NCBI RefSeq assembly: GCF_006442975.2
Contig: NZ_CP083955.1
Coordinates: 186,001-250,000 of the forward strand
Length of the DNA: 64,000 nucleotides
Reading direction: 5' to 3'
Source of the DNA: Mesorhizobium sp. B2-1-1
GTDB taxonomy: Bacteria > Pseudomonadota > Alphaproteobacteria > Rhizobiales > Rhizobiaceae
Part shown: piece after piece, positions 28,501 through 36,575 of the stretch
Position numbering within the stretch: the stretch's first letter is position 1
Layout of the letters: every line of letters starts with the position of its first letter
The notes under the pieces: model-generated
Told to the model about the DNA's origin: nothing
Database searches by the model: none
What the model saw: the letters and a program-made list of their open reading frames with translations, nothing else
Translations under genes and position numbers: made by a program

Positions 28501-28701
28501 AATGCCTCCGAGATGCCGCCGATGCGTGTCCTGCTCACCGAAGAGGGTGAGCCGACCGGCCCCTTCGGCGCCAAAGCCGTCGGAGAGATCGCGACAATCC
28601 CGGTCGCGGCGGCCGTGGTCAACGCCGTCAATGATGCCCTGGGCACTGAACTGACAGATTTGCCGCCAATACCCGTGCGAGTCCTCGCTGGATTGAGTTG
28701 A
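25588..28701 (+). CDS. Fused FAD-molybdenum subunit of a xanthine dehydrogenase-family hydroxylase
   Basis: A 1037-residue fusion. Residues 1-285 are the FAD-binding medium subunit (FVAGGTDMLIAG and RNRATIGGNIANAAPAADLM). Residues 295-1037 are the Mo-pterin large subunit (VDGVAKVTGALRFAADL, GDSFGGKAEP, GAFRGYGSPQ, DLGCGADTT) with the catalytic Glu in FGAKAVGEIA. In most relatives these are two proteins. Such enzymes hydroxylate substrates with water as oxygen source. The substrate cannot be read; neighbours (mogA, ubiD, ubiX, ubiTUV) allow the guess that it acts on an aromatic compound without O2. Frame and catalytic residues are intact. Confidence 0.9.
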   Translation: MNALTVSAPVDMAELRATLAAEAGPVHFVAGGTDMLIAGRPLPEIGLLVDLARVAGMAFISTDGSDVRIGGATTVAVLAADCRLRVRIPALCEAAAQCESVQIRNRATIGGNIANAAPAADLMPVLVAAGTRLVLLKHDGTQHEAALCEHLPSSGHLITEVILPASGLLPRSAFVKLGSRQDMTISRLNLALLAEFQSNHFGVVRIAAGALGPVSSRLLQAEGALAGRKLGAATLRDFIAALVDDVDTAIPGRNSQIYKRRAIAGLGLDLIAQALGLSPRGSALRGSSGMNQISHRVPLVDGVAKVTGALRFAADLHVEGLLHCALVFSPHPHARVACVDAASALAVEGVHAVFWHENTPPRYYNSSIWFAGQEALADERMFPAVVRHIGDRVAAVVADTEEIARHAARLVAVEDVDLPAIFDPEAALGHAGPAMRDDGIPAFMNPVADESFTHGDLDAGFAAADLVVETHVTTPRSHHCALEPHACIAKPESDGRILILSPCQSVFGVQAVVVQALGVPPDQIRVVKTPIGDSFGGKAEPILDPLCAFFALVLGRPVMIRYDQHETFTATRTRSSVVGRMRIALSSDGRILARDTETLVDIGAYCTGGNYLPSSMLQRLVRLYDVPAERYTGRAVYINTAPAGAFRGYGSPQIHTIAEITLDISARRLGVDPVAMRLRNLVEPNAIEPWQGLNVGNARGRECLLRGADAFGWQARRQTDAGRGRWRRGVGVASATHINGCYPGFHEETTARLSLLPDGRAELVCALHDLGCGADTTLAQITGETLGLRACDIAIVPADTDSCPYDLGTRASRMTYICGEAIRLAGVALSEVIRAAAVLELNTEVDELRLEAGAVRRPDGSGLALSELAARLTVRGAELPTATETYRAQANSGSYAAHFAEVEVDGLAGRVRVTDYLAAHDVGRAINPMLVEGQLHGGIQIGIGYALYEDVAIDPVTGRMRGDSFSRYTLANASEMPPMRVLLTEEGEPTGPFGAKAVGEIATIPVAAAVVNAVNDALGTELTDLPPIPVRVLAGLS

Positions 28702-28707
28702 GGGACA

Positions 28708-28875
28708 ATGGTCATGGAGGTGCATCTAAGCCACTGTGGTATTGCACTCGGTCCGAAGCCTAGGGTGCGCCTGCGCTTTCTGGCCGTGCATCCCTTCCAT
28801 GCCTGTTCACTGCCGATGCCGCCGAACGATATCAAATGCGCGGCAAGCGCCCACACCGGATATCTCGTAGGATAG
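28708..28875 (+). CDS. Possible 55-residue protein of unknown function
   Basis: A short frame starting 7 bp after the Mo-hydroxylase stop with AGGGACA before the ATG. It contains three Cys and several His (HLSHCGIALG, HPFHACSLP). No family known. Its position and fair ribosome site are the only support. Confidence 0.22.
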   Translation: MVMEVHLSHCGIALGPKPRVRLRFLAVHPFHACSLPMPPNDIKCAASAHTGYLVG

Positions 28876-28887
28876 CTGGGGTAGGGC

Positions 28888-29247
28888 ATGTCAATCGATC
28901 ACGCTGTTGTGTGGCTGGAATTCCGAACAGCAAAAGTGTTCCTTTTTGAAGACGCTGCAACGCCGTCAGTCGCTGGAGAACCTGAATTCATCGGTGACAT
29001 GCGGCTGACGCATGATGGTCAGAAAGGCCAACGTCGAGACGATGATTTCTTCGGGGAGGTTCTTGGCTTTCTGGAAGCTCGGAAGAAATGGATTATAATC
29101 GGAAATAGATCGAGCTGTGTCGGCTTGCTCGAGCGCATATGCCGTCAGAAGGCCGAGGGTCGTGTCGTTGGCGTGGAATTTGTCGATGCGGTCACCGCTG
29201 AGGAAGTGTTATCGCGAGCCCGTAGCTATTTTAGCGACCGCCACTAG
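28888..29247 (+). CDS. Small protein resembling the 'translational machinery protein' family
   Basis: A 119-residue protein that opens with DHAVVWLEFRTAKVFLFE, the pattern of a small family often annotated as translational machinery or eRF1-domain-like. Residues 55-100 have an alternating strand/helix pattern (KKWIIIGNRSSCVGLLERI) and it ends ARSYFSDRH. Relatives are seen in proteobacterial stress and anaerobic clusters. Biochemical function is unknown; a ribosome-rescue or stress role would be a guess from the fold label. Confidence 0.6.
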   Translation: MSIDHAVVWLEFRTAKVFLFEDAATPSVAGEPEFIGDMRLTHDGQKGQRRDDDFFGEVLGFLEARKKWIIIGNRSSCVGLLERICRQKAEGRVVGVEFVDAVTAEEVLSRARSYFSDRH

Positions 29248-29481
29248 GCATTTCCGCCACGCCATTGGCCGTCGTGAGATCAGGCCAAACTAGGATAGGG
29301 CAGGGCGAAGACCTGGCCGATGCCAACGACATCAGGGACAGGTTGGACGAACTGGAAAGGCGCGTTGGTCCACAGCGAGTTGGTGCTGACGACAACACGG
29401 TGGCTACCTCAGTACCAAGACCATCAGCCGAGGATTCGCTATGCGATCCGCGTAGCTGCAGTCGTCGTCGACGTTAGGCGG

Positions 29482-30177
29482 CTAGACGCGGCCTTCCGTT
29501 GCCGCGAACCGCGGGAACAGGATGTTGTTCTCCAAGTGGATGTGTTCCATCAGGTCTTCGGCAAACTGAGCCGTGCCGACGTAGAGCGCCTGCCAGGAGC
29601 GGCAGGCTCCGTCGGGCGTGACGAAGTCGCCGGTGAGGCTTTCGAGGAGCCGAAGCAAGGTGCCTTGGTCGTCGTGCTCGTGCCGCAGTTCCGAAATCGG
29701 GATATCGAACTTGCCTTTGCCCCACTGCCGCATTGCTGGAAACAGAATGGCCTCTTCCTTGGCCATGTGTTGCTCCAGTTCGCTCTGCAACTGCCGTAAC
29801 GCATCCGAAAGGCCGGCCGGCACCTTCGGATGTTCGCGATGCACCGCCTCAACCTTACGCGACAGTGCAATGAGCTCGGGCAGAGCGCGCCGGTGCGCTT
29901 CGTGGTAGCAGGCTTCGATGTGGTTGATCAGTTCATCGCTGTCCATCGCAGCCGGCGCCGCTGTACCCGCAGTGTCGGTACCAAGTGCCTCCAACGCGCG
30001 CTCAAGGTCGTCGGGATCGACTCCGCGCCGGTGCGCGGCGCCATCGAGGGTGAGATCGCCATTGCAGCAGAAGTCGATCTTGAATTTGCGGAAAACGGCG
30101 GTGGCGCCAGGCAGCGTTGCGGCTATGTCGCCGACCGTGCGTTCCCATAGTTCTGGAACTGGGAATTGGGTGTTCAT
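29482..30177 (-). CDS. Iron-sulfur cluster repair di-iron protein (RIC/ScdA/YtfE/DnrN)
   Basis: About 231 residues from the chosen ATG; the longer frame has no family support. The N-terminal ScdA_N domain has TVGDIAATLPGA and the motif DFCCNGDLTL. The hemerythrin-like domain follows with His and Glu ligands in HIEACYHEAHR, EQHMAKEEAILFP, LRHEHDDQG and MEHIHLENNILFPR. RIC proteins repair Fe-S clusters damaged by NO, and the gene is classic in denitrification clusters (dnrN). No clear TTG-N8-CAA box is seen upstream. Confidence 0.92.
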   Translation of the reverse strand: MNTQFPVPELWERTVGDIAATLPGATAVFRKFKIDFCCNGDLTLDGAAHRRGVDPDDLERALEALGTDTAGTAAPAAMDSDELINHIEACYHEAHRRALPELIALSRKVEAVHREHPKVPAGLSDALRQLQSELEQHMAKEEAILFPAMRQWGKGKFDIPISELRHEHDDQGTLLRLLESLTGDFVTPDGACRSWQALYVGTAQFAEDLMEHIHLENNILFPRFAATEGRV

Positions 30178-30824
30178 GACGAAGCTCCATGCATTTTCGA
30201 CACAACGGCTTTGAAACTTGAAGCGGGCCCATTCGACGCGACGCAATGTCTCGAGGACGAAATCGTGCCAACCGTTGGACCATGAATTGCCCAGATAAAG
30301 GTCCGCGTCTTTGCGCTGGAACAAAGAGGAGCAGATCACCAAGCTGTCGCCGTCAGCCTCCCAGCGGGAAGCCTGAGTGCGTGCGGCGCGGCTGAGTTCA
30401 GGGCATTTGGCTCAAAGAACATAGCAATTTATCAAGTTCGGATCCTGCGTGTCCGGGCAGGGGTGCGCACCTGATCGCCTAGCGTGATAGGCCCGATGTC
30501 TTCGGCGATTGAACAGAGTTTTCCGCTGTTTCAGCCGCAGGAGGCATGAGGGCATCCGGTGCGCTTCATCCGGCCGTCGCGCAAAGGCCGCAGGCTTATG
30601 CTCTGATCGGCGGCCAGCCAAAGTCGCAATGGCCGACGATGCCGATCGCCTGCGCCATGTGATCGCAAACACGCGGTGCGCCAAGCCACTCTGGTCGAAT
30701 GTTGCTTCTCAAAGCTCAAACAGGTGTGACGCATCGCAACTCGCTTGAGAAAACAATCAGGAATTCCCTCGTTGTCGCCCTCTCGCAGCTACGATCCGAT
30801 GGATCAGGTGATTGTCCGCAGCTC
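30178..30824. other. Intergenic stretch, nothing recognised
   Basis: About 650 bases between the RIC gene and mogA (convergent flank not present; both neighbours are on the minus strand). Only short, overlapping, low-complexity frames are seen. A TTTGGCTCAAA inverted repeat at about 30406 lacks the 8-bp spacing of the regulatory boxes. Confidence 0.4.
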
Positions 30825-31354
30825 TTAATCTAAAAGCGCTGTCGACACGGGATCATCCGAACATCGCTCGGGTATGATTGGCGCTGCGCCGATCAGTTCG
30901 AGACAGTAAGGCACGGCAGGAAAGACGGCGTTCAAGCATACGTCGATTAAAGCCGGCTTGCCTGGCAGGTTTATGATCAGCGGATGGCCGCGGACTCCCG
31001 CAGTCTGACGTGAAAGAATGGCTGTGCGGACTTGCCGCATGCTGGCCTGCCGCATGAGTTCGCCAAAACCGGGAAGTTCCTTGGTGATGACTTGCTGCAT
31101 TGCCTCTGGGTAAGATCCCTTGGAGATGGACCGGTCCCTCCAGTCGTCAGGATAAGATCAACGCCGCATTGGTCGCAAAGCTCGATGAGCACATTCCGGA
31201 CACTTTCCACGCCGTCAGGGACTATGCGGCGGATGAAGACGCAAGGCGATGCTACGACACGTCGAAGCCAGCGCTCGATGGCAGGCCCGCCAAGATCTTG
31301 ATATTCGCCGCGGCTTGCACGTTCTGACACTGTAATGATTGCAATCTGGGTCAT
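30825..31354 (-). pseudogene. mogA: Molybdopterin adenylyltransferase, frameshifted
   Basis: Two overlapping frames together give a full MogA/MoaB protein. The first part carries AIITVSERASRGEYQD and LILTTGGTGPSPRDLT; the second carries KELPGFGELMRQASM, TAILSRQTAGVRG, LIINLPGKP and FPAVPYCLELIGA. A single missing base near 31107 in a short C run (TTACCC before AGAGG) breaks the frame; restoring one C rejoins them as DLTPEAMQQVITKE. MogA adenylates molybdopterin before Mo insertion, which fits the Mo hydroxylase nearby. It is the last gene of the ubiT-ubiU-ubiV operon. Real decay or a sequencing slip cannot be told apart here. Confidence 0.82.
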
Positions 31355-31376
31355 TTTTTCTGTTCGAGATCCACCT

Positions 31377-32275
31377 TCAGATCGAAGCGGTCGCTTGCCA
31401 TCCGGGCTTGGCATGGGCGTATCCATCGACGAGCGTGCCGGGCAGATCGAGGCACGAGAGAATAAAACGGGCCCCCTCGCGATCCTCTCTCCCATTGGCA
31501 AGAGCTCTGTACGTCTTTGCCACCTCGATCATGTCGCACGTGTGCGGAGACAGGCGGATGCGCCGGACGCCTCTGGAGGCGAGATCCGCGGGTGCGGGGC
31601 AAAAGGCCTGCACCTGGTTGGAGAGCGTCTGCACGCCATTGATCGCGAGGAACTGCTGGTCGTCGAGCGTGTCTACGGCAAGACCGTCCGGGTCTTTCTC
31701 GCAGGTAAACTGGCACGAATCCTTGTGAAGGCCGTAAATGCGCGCATGATAGCATCGCCCGGAAGCGCGAGCGGCAGCCGACCGAAGGCGAAAATCTCGA
31801 AATCCGCCTCGGGACATGCGCTGGCCATGGCGCCGACGGCGGCGAGCGACAATTCCACTGGCGGGCATATGGTTTTGGCACCGCGATGAATGAGGAATTG
31901 CGCGGAAGACCCATTATAAACGTTCAGGAACGGACCTGTCACGAAAGGCTTGCCGGAGCGTGACGGCAGGGCGGTGACATCGTTGATCTCGATCAGCCGA
32001 TCGTCGCCACAGAGGTCCTCGATGCTTCTGCGTTCCCGAACGGTCGCCGGTGCTGCCAGGGTAGACAGCACCACTTCCTTTCCGGCACGCTCGAGGCGTT
32101 CGATGATCTCAGGCCATACGGGGTCGGAAAACGGCATCCGCTTGCCGCAGACGACTTCGCCGATATGGACCCGGTCGATCGGAGCCTCGTCCGCGATCCT
32201 GCGGTAGAAGTCCGTGAGGCGGTCGGGCGACCAGTGGAAGAAGACCGGCCCAAGCGTCAACGCAATTGCGGACAA
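31377..32275 (-). pseudogene. ubiV: UbiV, O2-independent ubiquinone hydroxylation protein, frameshifted
   Basis: A U32-peptidase-like UbiV. The first frame covers LTLGPVFFHWSPDRLTDFY, GEVVCGKR, GPFLNVYNGS and IFAFGRLPLAL; the second continues with SGRCYHAR, CQFTCEKDPDG, LAINGVQTLS and RLSPHTCDM. One base is missing near 31762 (CTTCC where CTTTCC would restore the frame). All four cluster Cys (VVCGK, RCYH, CQFTC) are present across the two frames. The start is taken as TTG at 32275, 5 bp from the ubiU stop, since the normal N-terminus lies there. UbiUV hydroxylate the quinone ring without O2. Confidence 0.85.
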
Positions 32276-32279
32276 GGTG

Positions 32280-33278
32280 CTATCTCCACTTCTTGCTGTA
32301 CGCTCCTGCCGTCTGCCGGGAACCTTCCGACTGGCCAGCAAGAATCCGATCGATCTCAATGGCGTCGCCGCCTTGCTCGACCGCGTCAACGGCCTTCCGG
32401 AAGGCGCGGACCACTTCCGTCACATAACCTTTGCCGCGCTGGCGTCCTTCGATCTTCAAGGCGGTTACGCCGGCGGCCTTCAGCCCGGCAATCATCCCGC
32501 CAGCGTTCAGGCTGACGGGATCCTCGAACAAATAGGAGGTCTTGCCGCCGGCCTTGAATTTGCCCTTGCACAAAGTGGGATAGCCTACTGGCTCGCCGAA
32601 CTCGTAGCGGTCGATCGTGAACCCTGAAAGCCGTGCTGCCGTGCCGTTAGGCTCGTCGTCGTAACTCACCATTTCGGGTGGCGAACAGACGCCATTCAGA
32701 TTTGGCGATTTTCCCGTCGCGTATGAAGAAAGATAGCATCGGCCTTCGATCATCACGCAAAGGCCGCCGAACACGAATGCTTCGTCTCCACGTCGATCGC
32801 GCGGTTGAGCGCCGCGATCTCCTGAACCGAAAGAACCCGCGGCAGCACGACGCGACGAACTCCGAAACTTTTCGCGTAGAATCCGATTGCTTCCGGCGTT
32901 GCTGCCGCAGCCTGTACCGACAGATGAAGACGAATTTGTTTATGGTTCTTGGCGACATGATCAAGGACGGCTATGTCCGCCGCGATGATGGCATTTGCGC
33001 CGCATTCGGCTGCGGTATCCGCTGCCTTTTTCCACAGGCCAACATCGTTGACACGCGCGAATGTATTGATGGCGACGAGAACCTTGCTGCCGTGGTTATG
33101 CGCGAAGCGGACGCCCTCGGCCAGTTCTTCCCCGGAGAAGTTGAGCCCCGGGGAAATTCCGGGCATTCGTTTCGTCGCGAAATCCGCAATAGACTGCGTC
33201 CGCGCCTGCCTGGACGGCTGCCCTCAATGTAGGCGGGGTTCCGGCCGGGCAGACAAGTTCCATGCGTCCGCTTGTCAT
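32280..33278 (-). pseudogene. ubiU: UbiU, O2-independent ubiquinone hydroxylation protein, doubly frameshifted
   Basis: Three frames make one UbiU. Part 1: MELVCPAGTPPTLRAAVQAG to NARNFPG. Part 2: GLNFSGEELAEGVRFAH, VAINTFARVND, LHLSVQAAAATPEAIGFY, VVLPRVLSVQEI. Part 3: FVFGGLCVMIEGRCYLSSY, GYPTLCKGKF, LKIEGRQRGKGYV, GAYSKKWR. An extra base sits in the CCCCGGGG run near 33162, and a base is missing near 32772 (ACGAAG where ACGGAAG fits). No in-frame stops appear once these are repaired. The start ATG overlaps the ubiT stop (ATGA). Cluster Cys residues are intact. Confidence 0.86.
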
Positions 33279-33823
33279 GCCTCTGGCGCCTCGCGTCTGG
33301 AATTTCGATTGGCCATTTGGCGTGCGACGCTCAATGCGCCGAGAATGCCCGTATTGGCGAGACGAGCCAGGAAGCCACGCAGGCCGAGTAGGTCCGCGGG
33401 GCTAAGCTCGGCGTCCTCGATTGTGTTCCTCAGCGCGAGCACCGCCTCCGTGCGGCCGCTGATCGAGATGATCCGGCTGAAGAAAAGCGCATCGCCATCC
33501 AGCGTGCCGTCGAGCAGGCTCAAGAGTGTCAGAAGAGGTCCCCTGATCTGGACGTTTGATGTCGCGGCCTCACTTCTCCTGACGACACGAACGATCGAAC
33601 GCTCTGCGTCCGGTACGACGGTAAATGCGAAGGCGAGGTCGACCGGGTCGATGAAATCGCAAGCTGTTCGATGTTCGCCCAGGCGGTCGAACAATCGGGG
33701 CTGGCGCCTAGCCATCGAGCGCAAGGATAGCGTCAGCAACGGCCCGAGGGGAAGTCCGGCAAAAGGTGGGAAAAGATGACGAATGACCGCCGGCAACGTC
33801 GGTTCCGTGCTGATCGTCACCAT
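33275..33823 (-). CDS. ubiT: UbiT, SCP2-domain ubiquinone accessory factor
   Basis: A 182-residue intact protein with an SCP2-type lipid-binding domain: PLLTLSLRSMARRQPRLFDR near residue 28, then VVPDAERSIVRVVRR, a SNVQIRGPLLTLLSLLDG core and DGDALFFSRIISISGRTE. In other proteobacteria UbiT carries ubiquinone intermediates for the O2-independent pathway with UbiU and UbiV, the two genes that follow. The coupling to ubiU by ATGA supports this. Confidence 0.88.
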   Translation of the reverse strand: MVTISTEPTLPAVIRHLFPPFAGLPLGPLLTLSLRSMARRQPRLFDRLGEHRTACDFIDPVDLAFAFTVVPDAERSIVRVVRRSEAATSNVQIRGPLLTLLSLLDGTLDGDALFFSRIISISGRTEAVLALRNTIEDAELSPADLLGLRGFLARLANTGILGALSVARQMANRNSRREAPEA

Positions 33824-33851
33824 TCAGTACATCCTATCCACATGAGCTCGT

Positions 33852-34292
33852 TCAGCAGGCCCTTCCGGCCATCGACTTCCTGCGTCCGTCTGCCAGCAAG
33901 TCCGCGAAATTGACACTGTTGGGACAGAAATCCTGATAGTGGCTTTCGAAATCGAAGGCGGCCAGGTGGCCATGACACTGGCGGCGATGCTGGCAGGCGA
34001 TGCAGATGCGTGACATGAAACGGTGCGCGGCTTCCAGCGATTGAAAGCTGTCAGGATCGATGTCAATCGAACGCATCGCGGAAGAAAGCAGGTCTTGCGA
34101 AGCGTAGGGTAGCCGCATGGCTTCATCGAATTCGCTTCGTGACAAACCGATGCCATTCAGGATGCCTGTACACTCATCCAAACCCATTGCCCAAAAGTCC
34201 CTTGTCGCTGCCATGCTCTGCCGGCGATCCGCGAGAAGGGAAATTACGGACCGCAAAGCTTCGACAGTTTCGCTAATGAGATTGCCTGCCAT
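33852..34292 (-). CDS. DUF6455-like Cys/His protein
   Basis: A 146-residue protein, first gene of the ubiT-ubiU-ubiV-mogA operon. The C-terminal part has a Cys/His pattern (RICIACQHRRQCHGH, then DFCPNSVNF) matching what I know of DUF6455, likely a metal-binding site. The N-terminal half is helical. The preceding TTGCG box centre is 87 bp upstream, so the whole operon is a probable NO/anaerobic regulon member. Function unknown. Confidence 0.7.
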   Translation of the reverse strand: MAGNLISETVEALRSVISLLADRRQSMAATRDFWAMGLDECTGILNGIGLSRSEFDEAMRLPYASQDLLSSAMRSIDIDPDSFQSLEAAHRFMSRICIACQHRRQCHGHLAAFDFESHYQDFCPNSVNFADLLADGRRKSMAGRAC

Positions 34293-34371
34293 GTGAAATC
34301 CTTTTGGCTCGATCGCCTTCCTCGGAAATGATGTGAGAAGGGAAAAATAGCGGGGACGGATCGTTCGCTCT

Positions 34372-34385
34372 TTGCGCTAGCGCAA
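34372..34385 (+). promoter_or_regulatory. Perfect NnrR-type box TTGCGCTAGCGCAA
   Basis: A fully palindromic 14-mer. It sits 79 bp before the DUF6455/ubiTUV operon and 18 bp before the first in-frame ATG of ubiD. For a class II start at about 34420, ubiD must begin at the inner ATG (34449) or use another promoter. Confidence 0.7.
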
Positions 34386-34448
34386 AGTTCTTCGTCAGCC
34401 CTGATGGCAAAATCGATCGCCGACGAACCGGTCGGGCCGGATTTCGCT

Positions 34449-35957
34449 ATGCATCACCGCTGCCTTCCCTTGTTTTCAGATCTTGGCTCATTCCTTTCGT
34501 TCCTCGATCGGAACGGGCAGCTTCGTGAGGTTGGCATCCCTGTCTCGACACGGCTCGAACTGACCGAGATACACAGGCGGGTGATTGCCTCGAAAGGCCC
34601 AGCGCTCCGCGTTACGGCGCCTGTCGACGATCGCGGCGTCAAGTCAGCCTTTCCCGTCGTCGCAAATCTTTTCGGCACCCGGGAACGTGTAGCCTGGGGC
34701 CTTGGCACCGACCTTCACGGTCTGGAAACCCTCGGCGCGCTCCTTGCGTGGATGAGATCGCCTCAGGCTCCACAGAACCTTCGTCAGGCCCGACAGATGT
34801 TGCCTGCGGCGCGGGGTGCACTCGTGGCGCGGCCGAAGATCGTCTCCCCGCCCAGAGAGTGGCGCGACGCCGATCCGGATTTTTCGCTTCTTCCCATCCA
34901 GACTTGTTGGCCGGGAGACGCAGGCCCACTCATAACATGGCCAGTGGTCATTACTCGCCCGCCTGGCGAGGACGACCCGAGCACATACAATCTGGGCATA
35001 TACCGGATGCAGGTGCTAGCCCGTGATCGTGCCATCGTAAGATGGCTGCCCATGCGAGGTGGAGCAGCCCACCATCGCATATGGCAGGCGAGGGGGCTTG
35101 AGATGCCGGTGGCGGTCGTCATCGGGGCAGATCCCGCGACGTTGATCGCCTCGGTGATGCCGGCGCCTGAAGGCGTGTCGGAGCTGGCACTGTCCGGGAT
35201 GATCAATAATCGCCGAGTCGGATTGGCGCCCTGCAAGAGCATCATGCTTCACGTGCCAACCAGTGCGGAAATCGTGCTTGAAGGTGCCGTCTCTTCAACA
35301 GAAACCGCGCTGGAGGGCCCTTTCGGCGATCACACGGGATATTACAACACGCCGGAGCGATACCCCGTATTCAACCTCAAGCGCGTTCGCGTTCGCGACG
35401 GGGCAAATTACCTGACCACGTTCACCGGGCGCGCGCCCGACGAGCCCTCGGTTCTCGGCGAGGCACTGCTCGATGTGTACAAGCCACTCCTGCGCCAGCA
35501 GATACCGGAAATCGTTGATGTGTGGCTTCCGCCGGAAGCCTGCTCCTACAGGATTGCGGTCATCTCGATCGCCAAGAAGTATGCCGGACAGGCCAGGCGC
35601 GTGATGATGGGGTTCTGGTCCCTGCTGCCGCAGTTTTCGATGACCAAGATTGTCATCGTGGTGGATGACGATATCGACATTCGATCATGGCCGGACGTGA
35701 TGTGGGCGGTCGCCACCCGGATGGATCCCTCGCGCGATCTGATGCAGGTGGACCGAACCCCTATCGACCAGCTCGATTTCGCCTCACCCCTCGAAGGGCT
35801 TGGGGGAAAGATCGGGTTCGATGCGACGCGCAAGATTGGGTCCGAGACCTCTCGCGAATGGGGAAAGGAGCTGACGATGTCAACTCATATCGAGGAGCAG
35901 GTGTCTCAACGATGGAACGAGTTTGTTTCGCAGACGACCGCTCAGGGGCAACAATGA
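34449..35957 (+). CDS. ubiD: UbiD-family decarboxylase (prenylated-FMN enzyme)
   Basis: About 502 residues. UbiD features: SDLGSFLSFLDRNGQLREV at the front, TYNLGIYRMQVL, PMRGGAAHHRIWQ, EGPFGDHTGYY with the catalytic Glu/Arg/Glu region, and IVIVVDDDIDIRSWPDVMWA near the end. It decarboxylates 4-hydroxy-3-polyprenylbenzoate or a related aromatic acid, using the cofactor made by the coupled ubiX. I chose ATG 34449 over the in-frame ATG 34404 because the regulatory palindrome ends only 18 bp before the latter. It overlaps ubiX by ATGA. Confidence 0.9.
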   Translation: MHHRCLPLFSDLGSFLSFLDRNGQLREVGIPVSTRLELTEIHRRVIASKGPALRVTAPVDDRGVKSAFPVVANLFGTRERVAWGLGTDLHGLETLGALLAWMRSPQAPQNLRQARQMLPAARGALVARPKIVSPPREWRDADPDFSLLPIQTCWPGDAGPLITWPVVITRPPGEDDPSTYNLGIYRMQVLARDRAIVRWLPMRGGAAHHRIWQARGLEMPVAVVIGADPATLIASVMPAPEGVSELALSGMINNRRVGLAPCKSIMLHVPTSAEIVLEGAVSSTETALEGPFGDHTGYYNTPERYPVFNLKRVRVRDGANYLTTFTGRAPDEPSVLGEALLDVYKPLLRQQIPEIVDVWLPPEACSYRIAVISIAKKYAGQARRVMMGFWSLLPQFSMTKIVIVVDDDIDIRSWPDVMWAVATRMDPSRDLMQVDRTPIDQLDFASPLEGLGGKIGFDATRKIGSETSREWGKELTMSTHIEEQVSQRWNEFVSQTTAQGQQ

Positions 35958-36538
35958 CCAAACGGCTGATAATCGGTGTGACAGGTGCATCCGGCTCCGT
36001 GCTCGCGCTGGAGACCATACGTCAGTTGGTCAGGGCCGGGGTGGAGACGCATCTCGTCGTCTCCAAGGGCGCGCGATTGGCGATCCCACATGAGCTCGGC
36101 ACCGACGGCCTTGCCCAACTGACCTCCGTCGCCAACCGCGCGTATTCCTATCAGGACTTCGCCGCACCAATCGCCAGCGGCTCTTTCAGAACGGATGGCA
36201 TGATCGTCGTTCCCTGTTCGATGCGGACCTTGGCAGCTATGGCACACGGTTTAGGCGACAATCTTCTCACCAGGGCCGCCGATGTCGTCCTGAAGGAAAG
36301 GCGCCGGCTGGTCATTGTTCCACGCGAGGCGCCGCTCCATGAAGGGCACCTCGACGCGATGTTGAGACTAGCACGGATGGGCGCAGTCATCGCACCGCCG
36401 GTACCGCCGTTCTATGTCAAGCTTGCCTCGATCGAGGAAATGGTAGTCGAGATGGCTGCCCGACTGATTGGCTGGGCGGGCGTTGACCCGGGCGACAAGC
36501 TCACGCGTTGGGGCGAAAAGAAAGTCGCCGCCGCGTGA
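35954..36538 (+). CDS. ubiX: UbiX flavin prenyltransferase
   Basis: A 194-residue UbiX/Pad1: KRLIIGVTGASGSVLALETI with the flavin-binding glycine/Ser loop, HLVVSKGA, PIASGSFRTDGMIVVPCSM, LTRAADVVLKERRRLV and REAPLHEGHLDAML. It prenylates FMN for UbiD, encoded just before it. The start overlaps the ubiD stop by ATGA. Confidence 0.96.
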   Translation: MTKRLIIGVTGASGSVLALETIRQLVRAGVETHLVVSKGARLAIPHELGTDGLAQLTSVANRAYSYQDFAAPIASGSFRTDGMIVVPCSMRTLAAMAHGLGDNLLTRAADVVLKERRRLVIVPREAPLHEGHLDAMLRLARMGAVIAPPVPPFYVKLASIEEMVVEMAARLIGWAGVDPGDKLTRWGEKKVAAA

Positions 36539-36575
36539 TCATCCTGATGGATTGGCTCAACGTGCAAGGATAGCA

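Noticed and set aside
30400..30420. TTTGGCTCAAA near the RIC gene as an Fnr-type site
   Set aside because: The half-sites are too close (3 bp apart instead of 8).
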